Shown: piece by piece, positions 31,901 to 47,030 of the stretch | How the letters are laid out: every line of letters begins with the position of its first letter | Numbering within the stretch: the first letter of the stretch is position 1 | DNA from: Eukaryota sp. TZLM1-RC | Lineage: Eukaryota > Metamonada: BaSk clade | Length of the DNA: 64,000 bases | Assembly (NCBI GenBank): GCA_040285825.1 | Contig: JAUPSS010000005.1 | Span: forward strand, 1,798,001-1,862,000 | Direction: 5' to 3' | Position numbers and translations under genes: made by a program | Notes under the pieces: generated by a model | Seen by the model: only the letters and a program-made list of their open reading frames with translations | What the model was told of the DNA's origin: nothing | Databases searched by the model: none

Positions 31901-34900
31901 TTGAATGGTCATTGGTATGATTAGATGAGTTGCATGTAGTCCTTATGTACTAGATGTGATCAACTTGTGATCAAACTTTGTGTGAAATTGTGTGTTAGTA
32001 ATGTTGGCTATGTGTTACTTGATCAGTACAAACTCATGATTACATTTTCAATTGATTTTGTATATATTTGAATTAATTGAGTTTATTAATTTTTAAACAT
32101 TAAATTGTAAAAATAGTAAAAAATCAAAAAGTATACAATTGAATGTTGCAAACTAATAAAACAATTGCTGTAAGTGTAAGAGTATCGTTTTTGATACGAT
32201 TTACTGAGGCTCATATGAAGTTCCTAGTTTCGTATATTGACCAATGGTTGTTTATTACAATCATTGGTCAAATCTTTAAAGTCCATTTTGGGACAATTAA
32301 TATAACAATTGTGGTGTTAAAGTCCGTGCTATGGTCATTTGAGTAGTCATTGGTATGATTGGTTGAATGGTCATTGGTATGATTAGATGAGTTGCATGTA
32401 GTCTTTATGTACTAGATGTGATCAACTTGTGATCAAACTTTGTGTGAAATTGTGTGTGAGTAATGTTGGCTATGTGTTACTTGATCAGTACAAACTCATG
32501 ATTACATTTTCAAATGATTTTGTATATATTTGAATTAATTGAGTGTATTAATTTTTAAACATTAAATTGTAAAAAAAAGTAAAAAATCAAAAAGTATACA
32601 ATTGAATGTTGTAAACTAATAAAACAATTGCTGTAAGTGTAAGAGTATCATTTTTGATACGATTTACTGAGGCTCATATGAAGTTCCTAGTTTCGTATAT
32701 TGACCAATGGTTGTTTATTACAATCATTGGTCAAATCTTTAAAGTCCATTTTGGGACAATTAATATAACAATTGTGGTGTTAAAGTCCGTGCTATGGTCA
32801 TTTGATTAGTCATTGGTATGATTGGTTGAATGGTCATTGGTATGATTAGATGAGTTGCATGTAGTCTTTATGTACTAGATGTGATCAACTTGTGATCAAA
32901 CTTTGTGTGAAATTGTGTGTTAGTAATGTTGGCTATGTGTTACTTGATCAGTACAAACTCATGATTACATTTTCAAATGATTTTGTATATATTTGAATTA
33001 ATTGAGTGTATTAATTTTTAAACATTAAATTGTAAAAAAAGTAAAAAATCAAAAAGTATACAATTGAATGTTGTAAACTAATAAAACAATTGCTGTAAGT
33101 GTAAGAGTATCGTTTTTGATACGATTTACTGAGGCTCATATGAAGTTCCTAGTTTCGTATATTGACCAATGGTTGTTTATTACAATCATTGGTCAAATCT
33201 TTAAAGTCCATTTTGGGACAATTAATATAACAATTGTGGTGTTAAAGTCCGTGCTATGGTCATTTGATTAGTCATTGGTATGATTGGTTGAATGGTCATT
33301 GGTATGATTAGATGAGTTGCATGTAGTCTTTATGTACTAGATGTGATCAACTTGTGATCAAACTTTGTGTGAAATTGTGTGTTAGTAATGTTGGCTATGT
33401 GTTACTTGATCAGTACAAACTCATGATTACATTTTCAAATGATTTTTGTATATATTTGAATTAATTGAGTGTATTAATTTTTAAACATTAAATTGTAAAA
33501 AAAGTAAAAAATCAAAAAGTATACAATTGAATGTTGTAAACTAATAAAACAATTGCTGTAAGTGTAAGAGTATCGTTTTTGATACGATTTACTGAGGCTC
33601 ATATGAAGTTCCTAGTTTCGTATATTGACCAATGGTTGTTTATTACAATCATTGGTCAAATCTTTAAAGTCCATTTTGGGACAATTAATATAACAATTGT
33701 GGTGTTAAAGTCCGTGCTATGGTCATTTGAGTAGTCATTGGTATGATTGGTTGAATGGTCATTGGTATGATTAGATGAGTTGCATGTAGTCTTTATGTAC
33801 TAGATGTGATCAACTTGTGATCAAACTTTGTGTGAAATTGTGTGTTAGTAATGTTGGCTATGTGTTACTTGATCAGTACAAACTCATGATTACATTTTCA
33901 AATGATTTTGTATATATTTGAATTAATTGAGTGTATTAATTTTTAAACATTAAATTGTAAAAAAGTAAAAAATCAAAAAGTATACAATTGAATGTTGTAA
34001 ACTAATAAAACAATTGCTGTAAGTGTAAGAGTATCGTTTTTGATACGATTTACTGAGGCTCATATGAAGTTCCTAGTTTCGTATATTGACCAATGGTTGT
34101 TTATTACAATCATTGGTCAAATCTTTAAAGTCCATTTTGGGACAATTAATATAACAATTGTGGTGTTAAAGTCCGTGCTATGGTCATTTGAGTAGTCATT
34201 GGTATGATTGGTTGAATGGTCATTGGTATGATTAGATGAGTTGCATGTAGTCTTTATGTACTAGATGTGATCAACTTGTGATCAAACTTTGTGTGAAATT
34301 GTGTGTTAGTAATGTTGGCTATGTGTTACTTGATCAGTACAAACTCATGATTACATTTTCAAATGATTTTGTATATATTTGAATTAATTGAGTGTATTAA
34401 TTTTTAAACATTAAATTGTAAAAAAGTAAAAAATCAAAAAGTATACAATTGAATGTTGTAAACTAATAAAACAATTGCTGTAAGTGTAAGAGTATCGTTT
34501 TTGATACGATTTACTGAGGCTCATATGAAGTTCCTAGTTTCGTATATTGACCAATGGTTGTTTATTACAATCATTGGTCAAATCTTTAAAGTCCATTTTG
34601 GGACAATTAATATAACAATTGTGGTGTTAAAGTCCGTGCTATGGTCATTTGATTAGTCATTGGTATGATTGGTTGAATGGTCATTGGTATGATTAGATGA
34701 GTTGCATGTAGTCTTTATGTACTAGATGTGATCAACTTGTGATCAAACTTTGTGTGAAATTGTGTGTTAGTAATGTTGGCTATGTGTTACTTGATCAGTA
34801 CAAACTCATGATTACATTTTCAAATGATTTTGTATATATTTGAATTAATTGAGTGTATTAATTTTTAAACATTAAATTGTAAAAAAAGTAAAAAATCAAA

Positions 34901-37900
34901 AAGTATACAATTGAATGTTGTAAACTAATAAAACAATTGCTGTAAGTGTAAGAGTATCGTTTTTGATACGATTTACTGAGGCTCATATGAAGTTCCTAGT
35001 TTCGTATATTGACCAATGGTTGTTTATTACAATCATTGGTCAAATCTTTAAAGTCCATTTTGGGACAATTAATATAACAATTGTGGTGTTAAAGTCCGTG
35101 CTATGGTCATTTGATTAGTCATTGGTATGATTGGTTGAATGGTCATTGGTATGATTAGATGAGTTGCATGTAGTCTTTATGTACTAGATGTGATCAACTT
35201 GTGATCAAACTTTGTGTGAAATTGTGTGTTAGTAATGTTGGCTATGTGTTACTTGATCAGTACAAACTCATGATTACATTTTCAAATGATTTTGTATATA
35301 TTTGAATTAATTGAGTGTATTAATTTTTAAACATTAAATTGTAAAAAAGTAAAAAATCAAAAAGTATACAATTGAATGTTGTAAACTAATAAAACAATTG
35401 CTGTAAGTGTAAGAGTATCGTTTTTGATACGATTTACTGAGGCTCATATGAAGTTCCTAGTTTCGTATATTGACCAATGGTTGTTTATTACAATCATTGG
35501 TCAAATCTTTAAAGTCCATTTTGGGACAATTAATATAACAATTGTGGTGTTAAAGTCCGTGCTATGGTCATTTGATTAGTCATTGGTATGATTGGTTGAA
35601 TGGTCATTGGTATGATTAGATGAGTTGCATGTAGTCTTTATGTACTAGATGTGATCAACTTGTGATCAAACTTTGTGTGAAATTGTGTGTTAGTAATGTT
35701 GGCTATGTGTTACTTGATCAGTACAAACTCATGATTACATTTTCAAATGATTTTGTATATATTTGAATTAATTGAGTGTATTAATTTTTAAACATTAAAT
35801 TGTAAAAAAAGTAAAAAATCAAAAAGTATACAATTGAATGTTGTAAACTAATAAAACAATTGCTGTAAGTGTAAGAGTATCGTTTTTGATACGATTTACT
35901 GAGGCTCATATGAAGTTCCTAGTTTCGTATATTGACCAATGGTTGTTTATTACAATCATTGGTCAAATCTTTAAAGTCCATTTTGGGACAATTAATATAA
36001 CAATTGTGGTGTTAAAGTCCGTGCTATGGTCATTTGATTAGTCATTGGTATGATTGGTTGAATGGTCATTGGTATGATTAGATGAGTTGCATGTAGTCTT
36101 TATGTACTAGATGTGATCAACTTGTGATCAAACTTTGTGTGAAATTGTGTGTTAGTAATGTTGGCTATGTGTTACTTGATCAGTACAAACTCATGATTAC
36201 ATTTTCAAATGATTTTGTATATATTTGAATTAATTGAGTGTATTAATTTTTAAACATTAAATTGTAAAAAAAGTAAAAAATCAAAAAGTATACAATTGAA
36301 TGTTGTAAACTAATAAAACAATTGCTGTAAGTGTAAGAGTATCGTTTTTGATACGATTTACTGAGGCTCATATGAAGTTCCTAGTTTCGTATATTGACCA
36401 ATGGTTGTTTATTACAATCATTGGTCAAATCTTTAAAGTCCATTTTGGGACAATTAATATAACAATTGTGGTGTTAAAGTCCGTGCTATGGTCATTTGAT
36501 TAGTCATTGGTATGATTGGTTGAATGGTCATTGGTATGATTAGATGAGTTGCATGTAGTCTTTATGTACTAGATGTGATCAACTTGTGATCAAACTTTGT
36601 GTGAAATTGTGTGTTAGTAATGTTGGCTATGTGTTACTTGATCAGTACAAACTCATGATTACATTTTCAAATGATTTTGTATATATTTGAATTAATTGAG
36701 TGTATTAATTTTTAAACATTAAATTGTAAAAAAAGTAAAAAATCAAAAAGTATACAATTGAATGTTGTAAACTAATAAAACAATTGCTGTAAGTGTAAGA
36801 GTATCGTTTTTGATACGATTTACTGAGGCTCATATGAAGTTCCTAGTTTCGTATATTGACCAATGGTTGTTTATTACAATCATTGGTCAAATCTTTAAAG
36901 TCCATTTTGGGACAATTAATATAACAATTGTGGTGTTAAAGTCCGTGCTATGGTCATTTGATTAGTCATTGGTATGATTGGTTGAATGGTCATTGGTATG
37001 ATTAGATGAGTTGCATGTAGTCTTTATGTACTAGATGTGATCAACTTGTGATCAAACTTTGTGTGAAATTGTGTGTTAGTAATGTTGGCTATGTGTTACT
37101 TGATCAGTACAAACTCATGATTACATTTTCAAATGATTTTGTATATATTTGAATTAATTGAGTGTATTAATTTTTAAACATTAAATTGTAAAAAAAGTAA
37201 AAAATCAAAAAGTATACAATTGAATGTTGTAAACTAATAAAACAATTGCTGTAAGTGTAAGAGTATCGTTTTTGATACGATTTACTGAGGCTCATATGAA
37301 GTTCCTAGTTTCGTATATTGACCAATGGTTGTTTATTACAATCATTGGTCAAATCTTTAAAGTCCATTTTGGGACAATTAATATAACAATTGTGGTGTTA
37401 AAGTCCGTGCTATGGTCATTTGATTAGTCATTGGTATGATTGGTTGAATGGTCATTGGTATGATTAGATGAGTTGCATGTAGTCTTTATGTACTAGATGT
37501 GATCAACTTGTGATCAAACTTTGTGTGAAATTGTGTGTTAGTAATGTTGGCTATGTGTTACTTGATCAGTACAAACTCATGATTACATTTTCAAATGATT
37601 TTGTATATATTTGAATTAATTGAGTGTATTAATTTTTAAACATTAAATTGTAAAAAAAGTAAAAAATCAAAAAGTATACAATTGAATGTTGTAAACTAAT
37701 AAAACAATTGCTGTAAGTGTAAGAGTATCGTTTTTGATACGATTTACTGAGGCTCATATGAAGTTCCTAGTTTCGTATATTGACCAATGGTTGTTTATTA
37801 CAATCATTGGTCAAATCTTTAAAGTCCATTTTGGGACAATTAATATAACAATTGTGGTGTTAAAGTCCGTGCTATGGTCATTTGATTAGTCATTGGTATG

Positions 37901-40900
37901 ATTGGTTGAATGGTCATTGGTATGATTAGATGAGTTGCATGTAGTCTTTATGTACTAGATGTGATCAACTTGTGATCAAACTTTGTGTGAAATTGTGTGT
38001 TAGTAATGTTGGCTATGTGTTACTTGATCAGTACAAACTCATGATTACATTTTCAAATGATTTTGTATATATTTGAATTAATTGAGTGTATTAATTTTTA
38101 AACATTAAATTGTAAAAAAGTAAAAAATCAAAAAGTATACAATTGAATGTTGTAAACTAATAAAACAATTGCTGTAAGTGTAAGAGTATCGTTTTTGATA
38201 CGATTTACTGAGGCTCATATGAAGTTCCTAGTTTCGTATATTGACCAATGGTTGTTTATTACAATCATTGGTCAAATCTTTAAAGTCCATTTTGGGACAA
38301 TTAATATAACAATTGTGGTGTTAAAGTCCGTGCTATGGTCATTTGATTAGTCATTGGTATGATTGGTTGAATGGTCATTGGTATGATTAGATGAGTTGCA
38401 TGTAGTCTTTATGTACTAGATGTGATCAACTTGTGATCAAACTTTGTGTGAAATTGTGTGTTAGTAATGTTGGCTATGTGTTACTTGATCAGTACAAACT
38501 CATGATTACATTTTCAAATGATTTTGTATATATTTGAATTAATTGAGTGTATTAATTTTTAAACATTAAATTGTAAAAAAAGTAAAAAATCAAAAAGTAT
38601 ACAATTGAATGTTGTAAACTAATAAAACAATTGCTGTAAGTGTAAGAGTATCGTTTTTGATACGATTTACTGAGGCTCATATGAAGTTCCTAGTTTCGTA
38701 TATTGACCAATGGTTGTTTATTACAATCATTGGTCAAATCTTTAAAGTCCATTTTGGGACAATTAATATAACAATTGTGGTGTTAAAGTCCGTGCTATGG
38801 TCATTTGATTAGTCATTGGTATGATTGGTTGAATGGTCATTGGTATGATTAGATGAGTTGCATGTAGTCTTTATGTACTAGATGTGATCAACTTGTGATC
38901 AAACTTTGTGTGAAATTGTGTGTTAGTAATGTTGGCTATGTGTTACTTGATCAGTACAAACTCATGATTACATTTTCAAATGATTTTGTATATATTTGAA
39001 TTAATTGAGTGTATTAATTTTTAAACATTAAATTGTAAAAAAAGTAAAAAATCAAAAAGTATACAATTGAATGTTGTAAACTAATAAAACAATTGCTGTA
39101 AGTGTAAGAGTATCGTTTTTGATACGATTTACTGAGGCTCATATGAAGTTCCTAGTTTCGTATATTGACCAATGGTTGTTTATTACAATCATTGGTCAAA
39201 TCTTTAAAGTCCATTTTGGGACAATTAATATAACAATTGTGGTGTTAAAGTCCGTGCTATGGTCATTTGAGTAGTCATTGGTATGATTGGTTGAATGGTC
39301 ATTGGTATGATTAGATGAGTTGCATGTAGTCTTTATGTACTAGATGTGATCAACTTGTGATCAAACTTTGTGTGAAATTGTGTGTTAGTAATGTTGGCTA
39401 TGTGTTACTTGATCAGTACAAACTCATGATTACATTTTCAAATGATTTTGTATATATTTGAATTAATTGAGTGTATTAATTTTTAAACATTAAATTGTAA
39501 AAAAAGTAAAAAATCAAAAAGTATACAATTGAATGTTGTAAACTAATAAAACAATTGCTGTAAGTGTAAGAGTATCGTTTTTGATACGATTTACTGAGGC
39601 TCATATGAAGTTCCTAGTTTCGTATATTGACCAATGGTTGTTTATTACAATCATTGGTCAAATCTTTAAAGTCCATTTTGGGACAATTAATATAACAATT
39701 GTGGTGTTAAAGTCCGTGCTATGGTCATTTGATTAGTCATTGGTATGATTGGTTGAATGGTCATTGGTATGATTAGATGAGTTGCATGTAGTCTTTATGT
39801 ACTAGATGTGATCAACTTGTGATCAAACTTTGTGTGAAATTGTGTGTTAGTAATGTTGGCTATGTGTTACTTGATCAGTACAAACTCATGATTACATTTT
39901 CAAATGATTTTGTATATATTTGAATTAATTGAGTGTATTAATTTTTAAACATTAAATTGTAAAAAAAGTAAAAAATCAAAAAGTATACAATTGAATGTTG
40001 TAAACTAATAAAACAATTGCTGTAAGTGTAAGAGTATCGTTTTTGATACGATTTACTGAGGCTCATATGAAGTTCCTAGTTTCGTATATTGACCAATGGT
40101 TGTTTATTACAATCATTGGTCAAATCTTTAAAGTCCATTTTGGGACAATTAATATAACAATTGTGGTGTTAAAGTCCGTGCTATGGTCATTTGATTAGTC
40201 ATTGGTATGATTGGTTGAATGGTCATTGGTATGATTAGATGAGTTGCATGTAGTCTTTATGTACTAGATGTGATCAACTTGTGATCAAACTTTGTGTGAA
40301 ATTGTGTGTTAGTAATGTTGGCTATGTGTTACTTGATCAGTACAAACTCATGATTACATTTTCAAATGATTTTGTATATATTTGAATTAATTGAGTGTAT
40401 TAATTTTTAAACATTAAATTGTAAAAAAAGTAAAAAATCAAAAAGTATACAATTGAATGTTGTAAACTAATAAAACAATTGCTGTAAGTGTAAGAGTATC
40501 GTTTTTGATACGATTTACTGAGGCTCATATGAAGTTCCTAGTTTCGTATATTGACCAATGGTTGTTTATTACAATCATTGGTCAAATCTTTAAAGTCCAT
40601 TTTGGGACAATTAATATAACAATTGTGGTGTTAAAGTCCGTGCTATGGTCATTTGATTAGTCATTGGTATGATTGGTTGAATGGTCATTGGTATGATTAG
40701 ATGAGTTGCATGTAGTCTTTATGTACTAGATGTGATCAACTTGTGATCAAACTTTGTGTGAAATTGTGTGTTAGTAATGTTGGCTATGTGTTACTTGATC
40801 AGTACAAACTCATGATTACATTTTCAAATGATTTTGTATATATTTGAATTAATTGAGTGTATTAATTTTTAAACATTAAATTGTAAAAAAAGTAAAAAAT

Positions 40901-42846
40901 CAAAAAGTATACAATTGAATGTTGTAAACTAATAAAACAATTGCTGTAAGTGTAAGAGTATCGTTTTTGATACGATTTACTGAGGCTCATATGAAGTTCC
41001 TAGTTTCGTATATTGACCAATGGTTGTTTATTACAATCATTGGTCAAATCTTTAAAGTCCATTTTGGGACAATTAATATAACAATTGTGGTGTTAAAGTC
41101 CGTGCTATGGTCATTTGATTAGTCATTGGTATGATTGGTTGAATGGTCATTGGTATGATTAGATGAGTTGCATGTAGTCTTTATGTACTAGATGTGATCA
41201 ACTTGTGATCAAACTTTGTGTGAAATTGTGTGTTAGTAATGTTGGCTATGTGTTACTTGATCAGTACAAACTCATGATTACATTTTCAAATGATTTTGTA
41301 TATATTTGAATTAATTGAGTGTATTAATTTTTAAACATTAAATTGTAAAAAAAGTAAAAAATCAAAAAGTATACAATTGAATGTTGTAAACTAATAAAAC
41401 AATTGCTGTAAGTGTAAGAGTATCGTTTTTGATACGATTTACTGAGGCTCATATGAAGTTCCTAGTTTCGTATATTGACCAATGGTTGTTTATTACAATC
41501 ATTGGTCAAATCTTTAAAGTCCATTTTGGGACAATTAATATAACAATTGTGGTGTTAAAGTCCGTGCTATGGTCATTTGATTAGTCATTGGTATGATTGG
41601 TTGAATGGTCATTGGTATGATTAGATGAGTTGCATGTAGTCTTTATGTACTAGATGTGATCAACTTGTGATCAAACTTTGTGTGAAATTGTGTGTTAGTA
41701 ATGTTGGCTATGTGTTACTTGATCAGTACAAACTCATGATTACATTTTCAAATGATTTTGTATATATTTGAATTAATTGAGTGTATTAATTTTTAAACAT
41801 TAAATTGTAAAAAAAGTAAAAAATCAAAAAGTATACAATTGAATGTTGTAAACTAATAAAACAATTGCTGTAAGTGTAAGAGTATCGTTTTTGATACGAT
41901 TTACTGAGGCTCATATGAAGTTCCTAGTTTCGTATATTGACCAATGGTTGTTTATTACAATCATTGGTCAAATCTTTAAAGTCCATTTTGGGACAATTAA
42001 TATAACAATTGTGGTGTTAAAGTCCGTGCTATGGTCATTTGATTAGTCATTGGTATGATTGGTTGAATGGTCATTGGTATGATTAGATGAGTTGCATGTA
42101 GTCTTTATGTACTAGATGTGATCAACTTGTGATCAAACTTTGTGTGAAATTGTGTGTTAGTAATGTTGGCTATGTGTTACTTGATCAGTACAAACTCATG
42201 ATTACATTTTCAAATGATTTTGTATATATTTGAATTAATTGAGTGTATTAATTTTTAAACATTAAATTGTAAAAAAAGTAAAAAATCAAAAAGTATACAA
42301 TTGAATGTTGTAAACTAATAAAACAATTGCTGTAAGTGTAAGAGTATCGTTTTTGATACGATTTACTGAGGCTCATATGAAGTTCCTAGTTTCGTATATT
42401 GACCAATGGTTGTTTATTACAATCATTGGTCAAATCTTTAAAGTCCATTTTGGGACAATTAATATAACAATTGTGGTGTTAAAGTCCGTGCTATGGTCAT
42501 TTGATTAGTCATTGGTATGATTGGTTGAATGGTCATTGGTATGATTAGATGAGTTGCATGTAGTCTTTATGTACTAGATGTGATCAACTTGTGATCAAAC
42601 TTTGTGTGAAATTGTGTGTTAGTAATGTTGGCTATGTGTTACTTGATCAGTACAAACTCATGATTACATTTTCAAATGATTTTGTATATATTTGAATTAA
42701 TTGAGTGTATTAATTTTTAAACATTAAATTGTAAAAAAGTAAAAAATCAAAAAGTATACAATTGAATGTTGTAAACTAATAAAACAATTGCTGTAAGTGT
42801 AAGAGTATCGTTTTTGATACGATTTACTGAGGCTCATATGAAGTTC
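28971..42846 (+). repeat. rDNA intergenic-spacer tandem array, ~30 units of ~461 bp
   Basis: The motif GTATCGTTTTTGATAC recurs at about 29434, 29893, 30333, 30794, 31259, 31720 and so on to 42803, giving 30 complete units and a partial last one that stops at 42846. Units at the left edge are the most divergent, with indels and one unit of about 440 bp; the interior units are almost identical. Each unit has a short internal duplication (GTCATTGGTATGATT twice, 24 bp apart), two hairpins and a variable A-run. A ~65-codon frame inside each unit is open only in some copies and looks incidental. The unit phase matches the sequence directly after the 28S gene, so this is the spacer upstream of the 18S promoter. 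Confidence 0.95.
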
Positions 42847-43852
42847 TGCCTTTGAAAAATCGAAACGAATGGCGCAATTTACAGGAGAAGTTTTCAATTT
42901 ATGAATAGCACCATTGTTTGATCACATTTTGGTGTGAAAACATTGTTGCGTGAACTTTACATTGATAAAGAAAATTAGTTTTCTTTGTTATTTGACAGAA
43001 ACAAAAATAAAGTCCAAAAATTTACAGTTTCACTTTCATTTTGAATGTATTCTAGAAACAGATATCGTTTGTTTGATTTGAATCAAAAGGTGATCGTTTG
43101 TATATGGCAACGGTAACGCCATTTTCTGCACGATTATCATTCTTTTGATTAGATTAGTATTTCTCTCAAGATTTTGAGCTTTATACATCATTCATTTGAT
43201 TTGAATTCCTTTGTTGATAATCTTTTTACAACATTTGCGACAATTTATACATGGTTATCTTGCCTTTGAAAAAATGGAAACGAATGGCGCATTTTACATG
43301 AGAAGTTTTCAAGTTTATAAATACAGCATGTGTTCTTGATCACATTTATGGAGTAAAAAAACATTGTCGCGTGAACTTTTACATTGATAAAGAAAAATTA
43401 TTTTACTTTTGTTATTTGACAGAAACAGAAAAAATAAATTCTTAAAAAATTTACAGTTTCACTTTCATTTTGATTGTATTCTAGAAACAGATATCGTTTG
43501 TTTGATTTGAATCAAAAGGTGATCGTTTGTATATGGCAACGGTAACGCTATTTTCTGCACGATTATCATTCTTTTGATTAGGTCAGTATCTTTTTCAAAA
43601 TTTATGAGCTTTATACATCATTAAAACCAAAGTTCATGTCATTCATTTGATTTGAATTCCTTTGTTGATAATCTTTTTACAACATTTGCGACAATTTATA
43701 CATGGTTATCTTGCCTTTGAAAAAATCGAAACGAATGGCGCATTTTACAAGAGAAGTTTTCAAGTTTATAAATACAGCATGTGTTCTTGATCACATTTTT
43801 GGTGTAGAAAAACATTGTTGCGTGAACTTTTACATTGATAAAGAAGTTTTTC
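42847..43852 (+). repeat. Second spacer repeat family, ~2.3 units of 414-451 bp
   Basis: Units begin at 42847, 43261 and 43712 with TGCCTTTGAAAAAATCGAAA and share ACGAATGGCGCATTTTACA and TTGATCACATTTTTGG blocks. The third unit ends near 43852. Lying between the long array and the gene promoter, these may be promoter-proximal spacer or enhancer repeats. Confidence 0.85.
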
Positions 43853-45248
43853 TTTTTTTTATTAAACATAAATAAAAAATAAGTTTAAAATTTCATAAAT
43901 TCAACAAACACTTTTATTGCAAAATCAGTACACGAAACTAGATGCTCTATTGATCAAAAATACTGCACCAAAAAAGCTAAAACAATTTGTCATAGTTTTC
44001 ATTTGAAATCCCCATTTCTTATATGACAAAAAAAACTCCACACTTGACAATAAATCTTTGAATTGTAATATCCATATGAGTGTTTCAAACGCTGTTGAAT
44101 GTTATTGTGTTTTCACACTTTCTGTGAAAACATGCTTATGCACAAGTGATACAAGGCAGGTTTGATACATGAAGAAATGATTTATGTATTCTGTTTCAAT
44201 GGCAATCTTGAAAACAATAGTGTTGGCAGAAAAGATGATGTATGTACTGAAAAGAATACTGTCCAGGAAAACTTTATTATGATAGAGTCTTCATCAAAAA
44301 GAAAGTACAACGGTGAAGACATCAAGCCAATCCATGAACAATTGAGATCAAAAGAGTGATTGAGTCAAACGAAACACTTACAATAACCGATAGGTACAAG
44401 ATTTACGGAATAGAAATCCAAAATGCGCTAGGCAAGGCTGCTGCACTGATGGCAATTGTGATGCCTACCCTTCTGCCCCCAAGAATCATGGCACTAAGAG
44501 TATAATGTGTTTGAAGTTACAGACGCATCCCAAAGTCGGAGTACGGAAATGAGAAAAACCGCAGAAGGTTGCTCAGGTTGGAAGATCAGATTTTGGGTCT
44601 GGTTTCAAACTTCAGATTTTCCAATTTTGACATTGGAATTTTACCAACCCATTATCCAATAGATTTTGGTTCTGTTGTCCTGTTTTTTGTATAAACACGA
44701 ATCAAAGATTTCTAGTTACAGCATTTGCTGGTGTTGTTTCACAGTGATGACCATTATGGTCTAAAATTGTGGATTTTACAAAAAGGTTCTTTGTTTTATA
44801 CAAATTGATTCAAAATCATCCAAATGAGATCAGACCACAAAAAATGGCGAAACGTGAAATGGGGGTCAGGAAATGAAAGAAATTTTCATTTTTTTATCCC
44901 ATTTCGGAAAGTACTTGCTATTTGATCATTTTCAATTGATTGTTTTTAAATAATTTATGAAAATGTGAAAACAGCTCAATTGTTCATGTTGAACAAAATT
45001 TTGGTGTTGTATGTAAGCCTTAATGGAAACATTAAATTTTACTACACGTGTCGAATTTTATGGGAAATCATTTTTGATTGAAAATTTAAATTGACACATC
45101 AATAAGATTTGATTACATTTATCAGGATGTAATGGATCTTTATGGAAAGCACAAATGATCAACATTGATACAATCATATTTGATTGATTTCACAAAAGGT
45201 AACATTTATGAACTTTTCTGGTTTTTAATCGGAATGTTTTATTGTTGA
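43853..45248 (+). other. Presumed Pol I promoter and 5' external transcribed spacer
   Basis: Unique AT-rich sequence directly upstream of 18S. Pol I promoters are not conserved between lineages, so I cannot point to the start site. A 65-codon frame at 44162-44359 is probably chance. Confidence 0.5.
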
Positions 45249-46337
45249 TACCTGGTTGATCCTGCCAGTAGGCATATGCTTGTCTCAAAGATTAAGCCAT
45301 GCATGTCTAAGTTCAGGAGTTTTCTCCGAAACAGCGAATGGCTCATTAAATCAGTGATAATTTATTTGATAGTACTTACTACTTGGATAACCGTGGTAAT
45401 TCTAGAGCTAATACATGCAGCAAATACTTCTTTTGAAGTATGCATTTATTAGATACAAAACCAATCCTGGCAACAGGTCTTTGGTGAATCATAATAACTA
45501 TGCTGATCGCATGTCTTCGGACAGCGACATATCATTTAAATCACTGCCCTATCAACTAAATCGTAAGGTAGTGGCTTACGATGGTGATGACGGGTAACGG
45601 GGAATTAGGGTTTGATTCCGGAGAGGGAGCCTGAGAAATGGCTACCACATCCAAGGAAGGCAGCAGGCGCGAAAATTACCCAATCTCATTACGAGGAGGT
45701 AGTGACAAAAAATAACAATACTGGGCTCTTTTGAGTTCGTAATTGGAATGAGTACAACTTAAAACCTTTAACGAGGAGCTACTAGAGGGCAAGTCTGGTG
45801 CCAGCAGCCGCGGTAATTCCAGCTCTAGTAGTGTATCTTAAAATTGCTGCGTTTAAATCGTCCGTAGTTGAATCTCAGAATTTGCGTATCTTCAGGTTTT
45901 CCTGTTGGTAAACAGATTCTTCTGTCTGAGGACACTAGTCATTTGCTTCGGCGGTGGCTATTGAATTCAGACCGTTTACTTTGAAAAAATTAGAGTGTTC
46001 AAAGCAGGCTTTATGCAATTGAATAACTTAGCATGGAATAATAGAATAGGACTTTGGTTCTGTTTTATTGGTTTTGAGAACTAGAGTAATGATTAAAAGG
46101 GACAGTTGGGGGCATTAGTACTCCGGTGTCAGAGGTGAAATTCTTGGATTGCCGGATGACTAACTACTGCGAAAGCATTTGCCAAAGATGTTCTCATTAA
46201 TCAAGGTCGAAAGTTGGGGGATCGAAGACGATTAGACACCGTCGTAGTCTCAACCATAAACTATGCCGACTAGGGATTAGTAGGCGTTAAATACGACCCT
46301 ATTAGCACCTTATGGGAAACCATAAGTTCTTGGGTAA

Positions 46338-46396
<59 letters not shown>

Positions 46397-46845
46397 TTGT
46401 GGAGCCTGCGGCTTAATCTGACTCAACACGGAGAAACTTACCAGGTCCAGACGTGATAAGGATTGACAGATTGATAGCTCTTTCATGATCTTACGGTTAG
46501 TGGCGCATGGCCGTTCTTAGTTGGTGGAGTGATTTGTCTGGTTAATTCCGATAACGAACGAGATCTAAATTGCTAACTAGTTTTATTCTATTTTCGGATA
46601 GTTTGAACTTCTTAGCGAGACTGCTGTGGTTTTACACAGAGGAAGGTTTAGGCAATAACAGGTCTGTGATGCCCTTAGATGTTCTGGGCCGCACGCGCGC
46701 TACAATGGTAGGTACAACGAGTTTGTCCTTAACCGAAAGGTTTGGGTAATCTTGTGAATACCTATCTTGACTGGGATAGATCCTTGCAATTATGGGTCTT
46801 GAACGAGGAATAACTTGTAAGTGCATGTCATCAGCATGCGCTGAA

Positions 46846-46891
<46 letters not shown>

Positions 46892-47030
46892 GATGTTGAG
46901 GTGAAATGTTTGGACTCAATGGGTTAAGCTGCAAAGCAAGACTTGTTGGGAAAATTCAGTGAATCTTTGCATCTAGAGGAAGGAGAAGTCGTAACAAGGT
47001 ATCCGTAGGTGAACCTGCGGATGGATCATT
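45249..47030 (+). rRNA. 18S (small subunit) ribosomal RNA
   Basis: Begins with TACCTGGTTGATCCTGCCAG and ends with GTGAACCTGCGGATGGATC. Universal blocks are all present (GTGCCAGCAGCCGCGGTAA, AAACTTAAAGGAATTGACGG, TTTGTACACACCGCCCGTCG). The length is about 1.78 kb with no introns. The segment after the 530 loop (GTGTATCTTAAAATTGCTGC, then GTTTAAATCGTCCGTAG) deviates from the usual GTTAAAAAGCTCGTAG, so the lineage is fast-evolving or unusual. Confidence 0.97.

Noticed and set aside
29392-32346. Repeated ~65-codon membrane-like ORF in spacer units
   Set aside because: It is open in only some units, destroyed by single-base changes in most, and extended only by indels in others. It is a by-product of the repeat sequence.
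44162-44359. 65-codon ORF upstream of 18S
   Set aside because: It lies in the presumed promoter/5' ETS, with no domain and biased AT composition.
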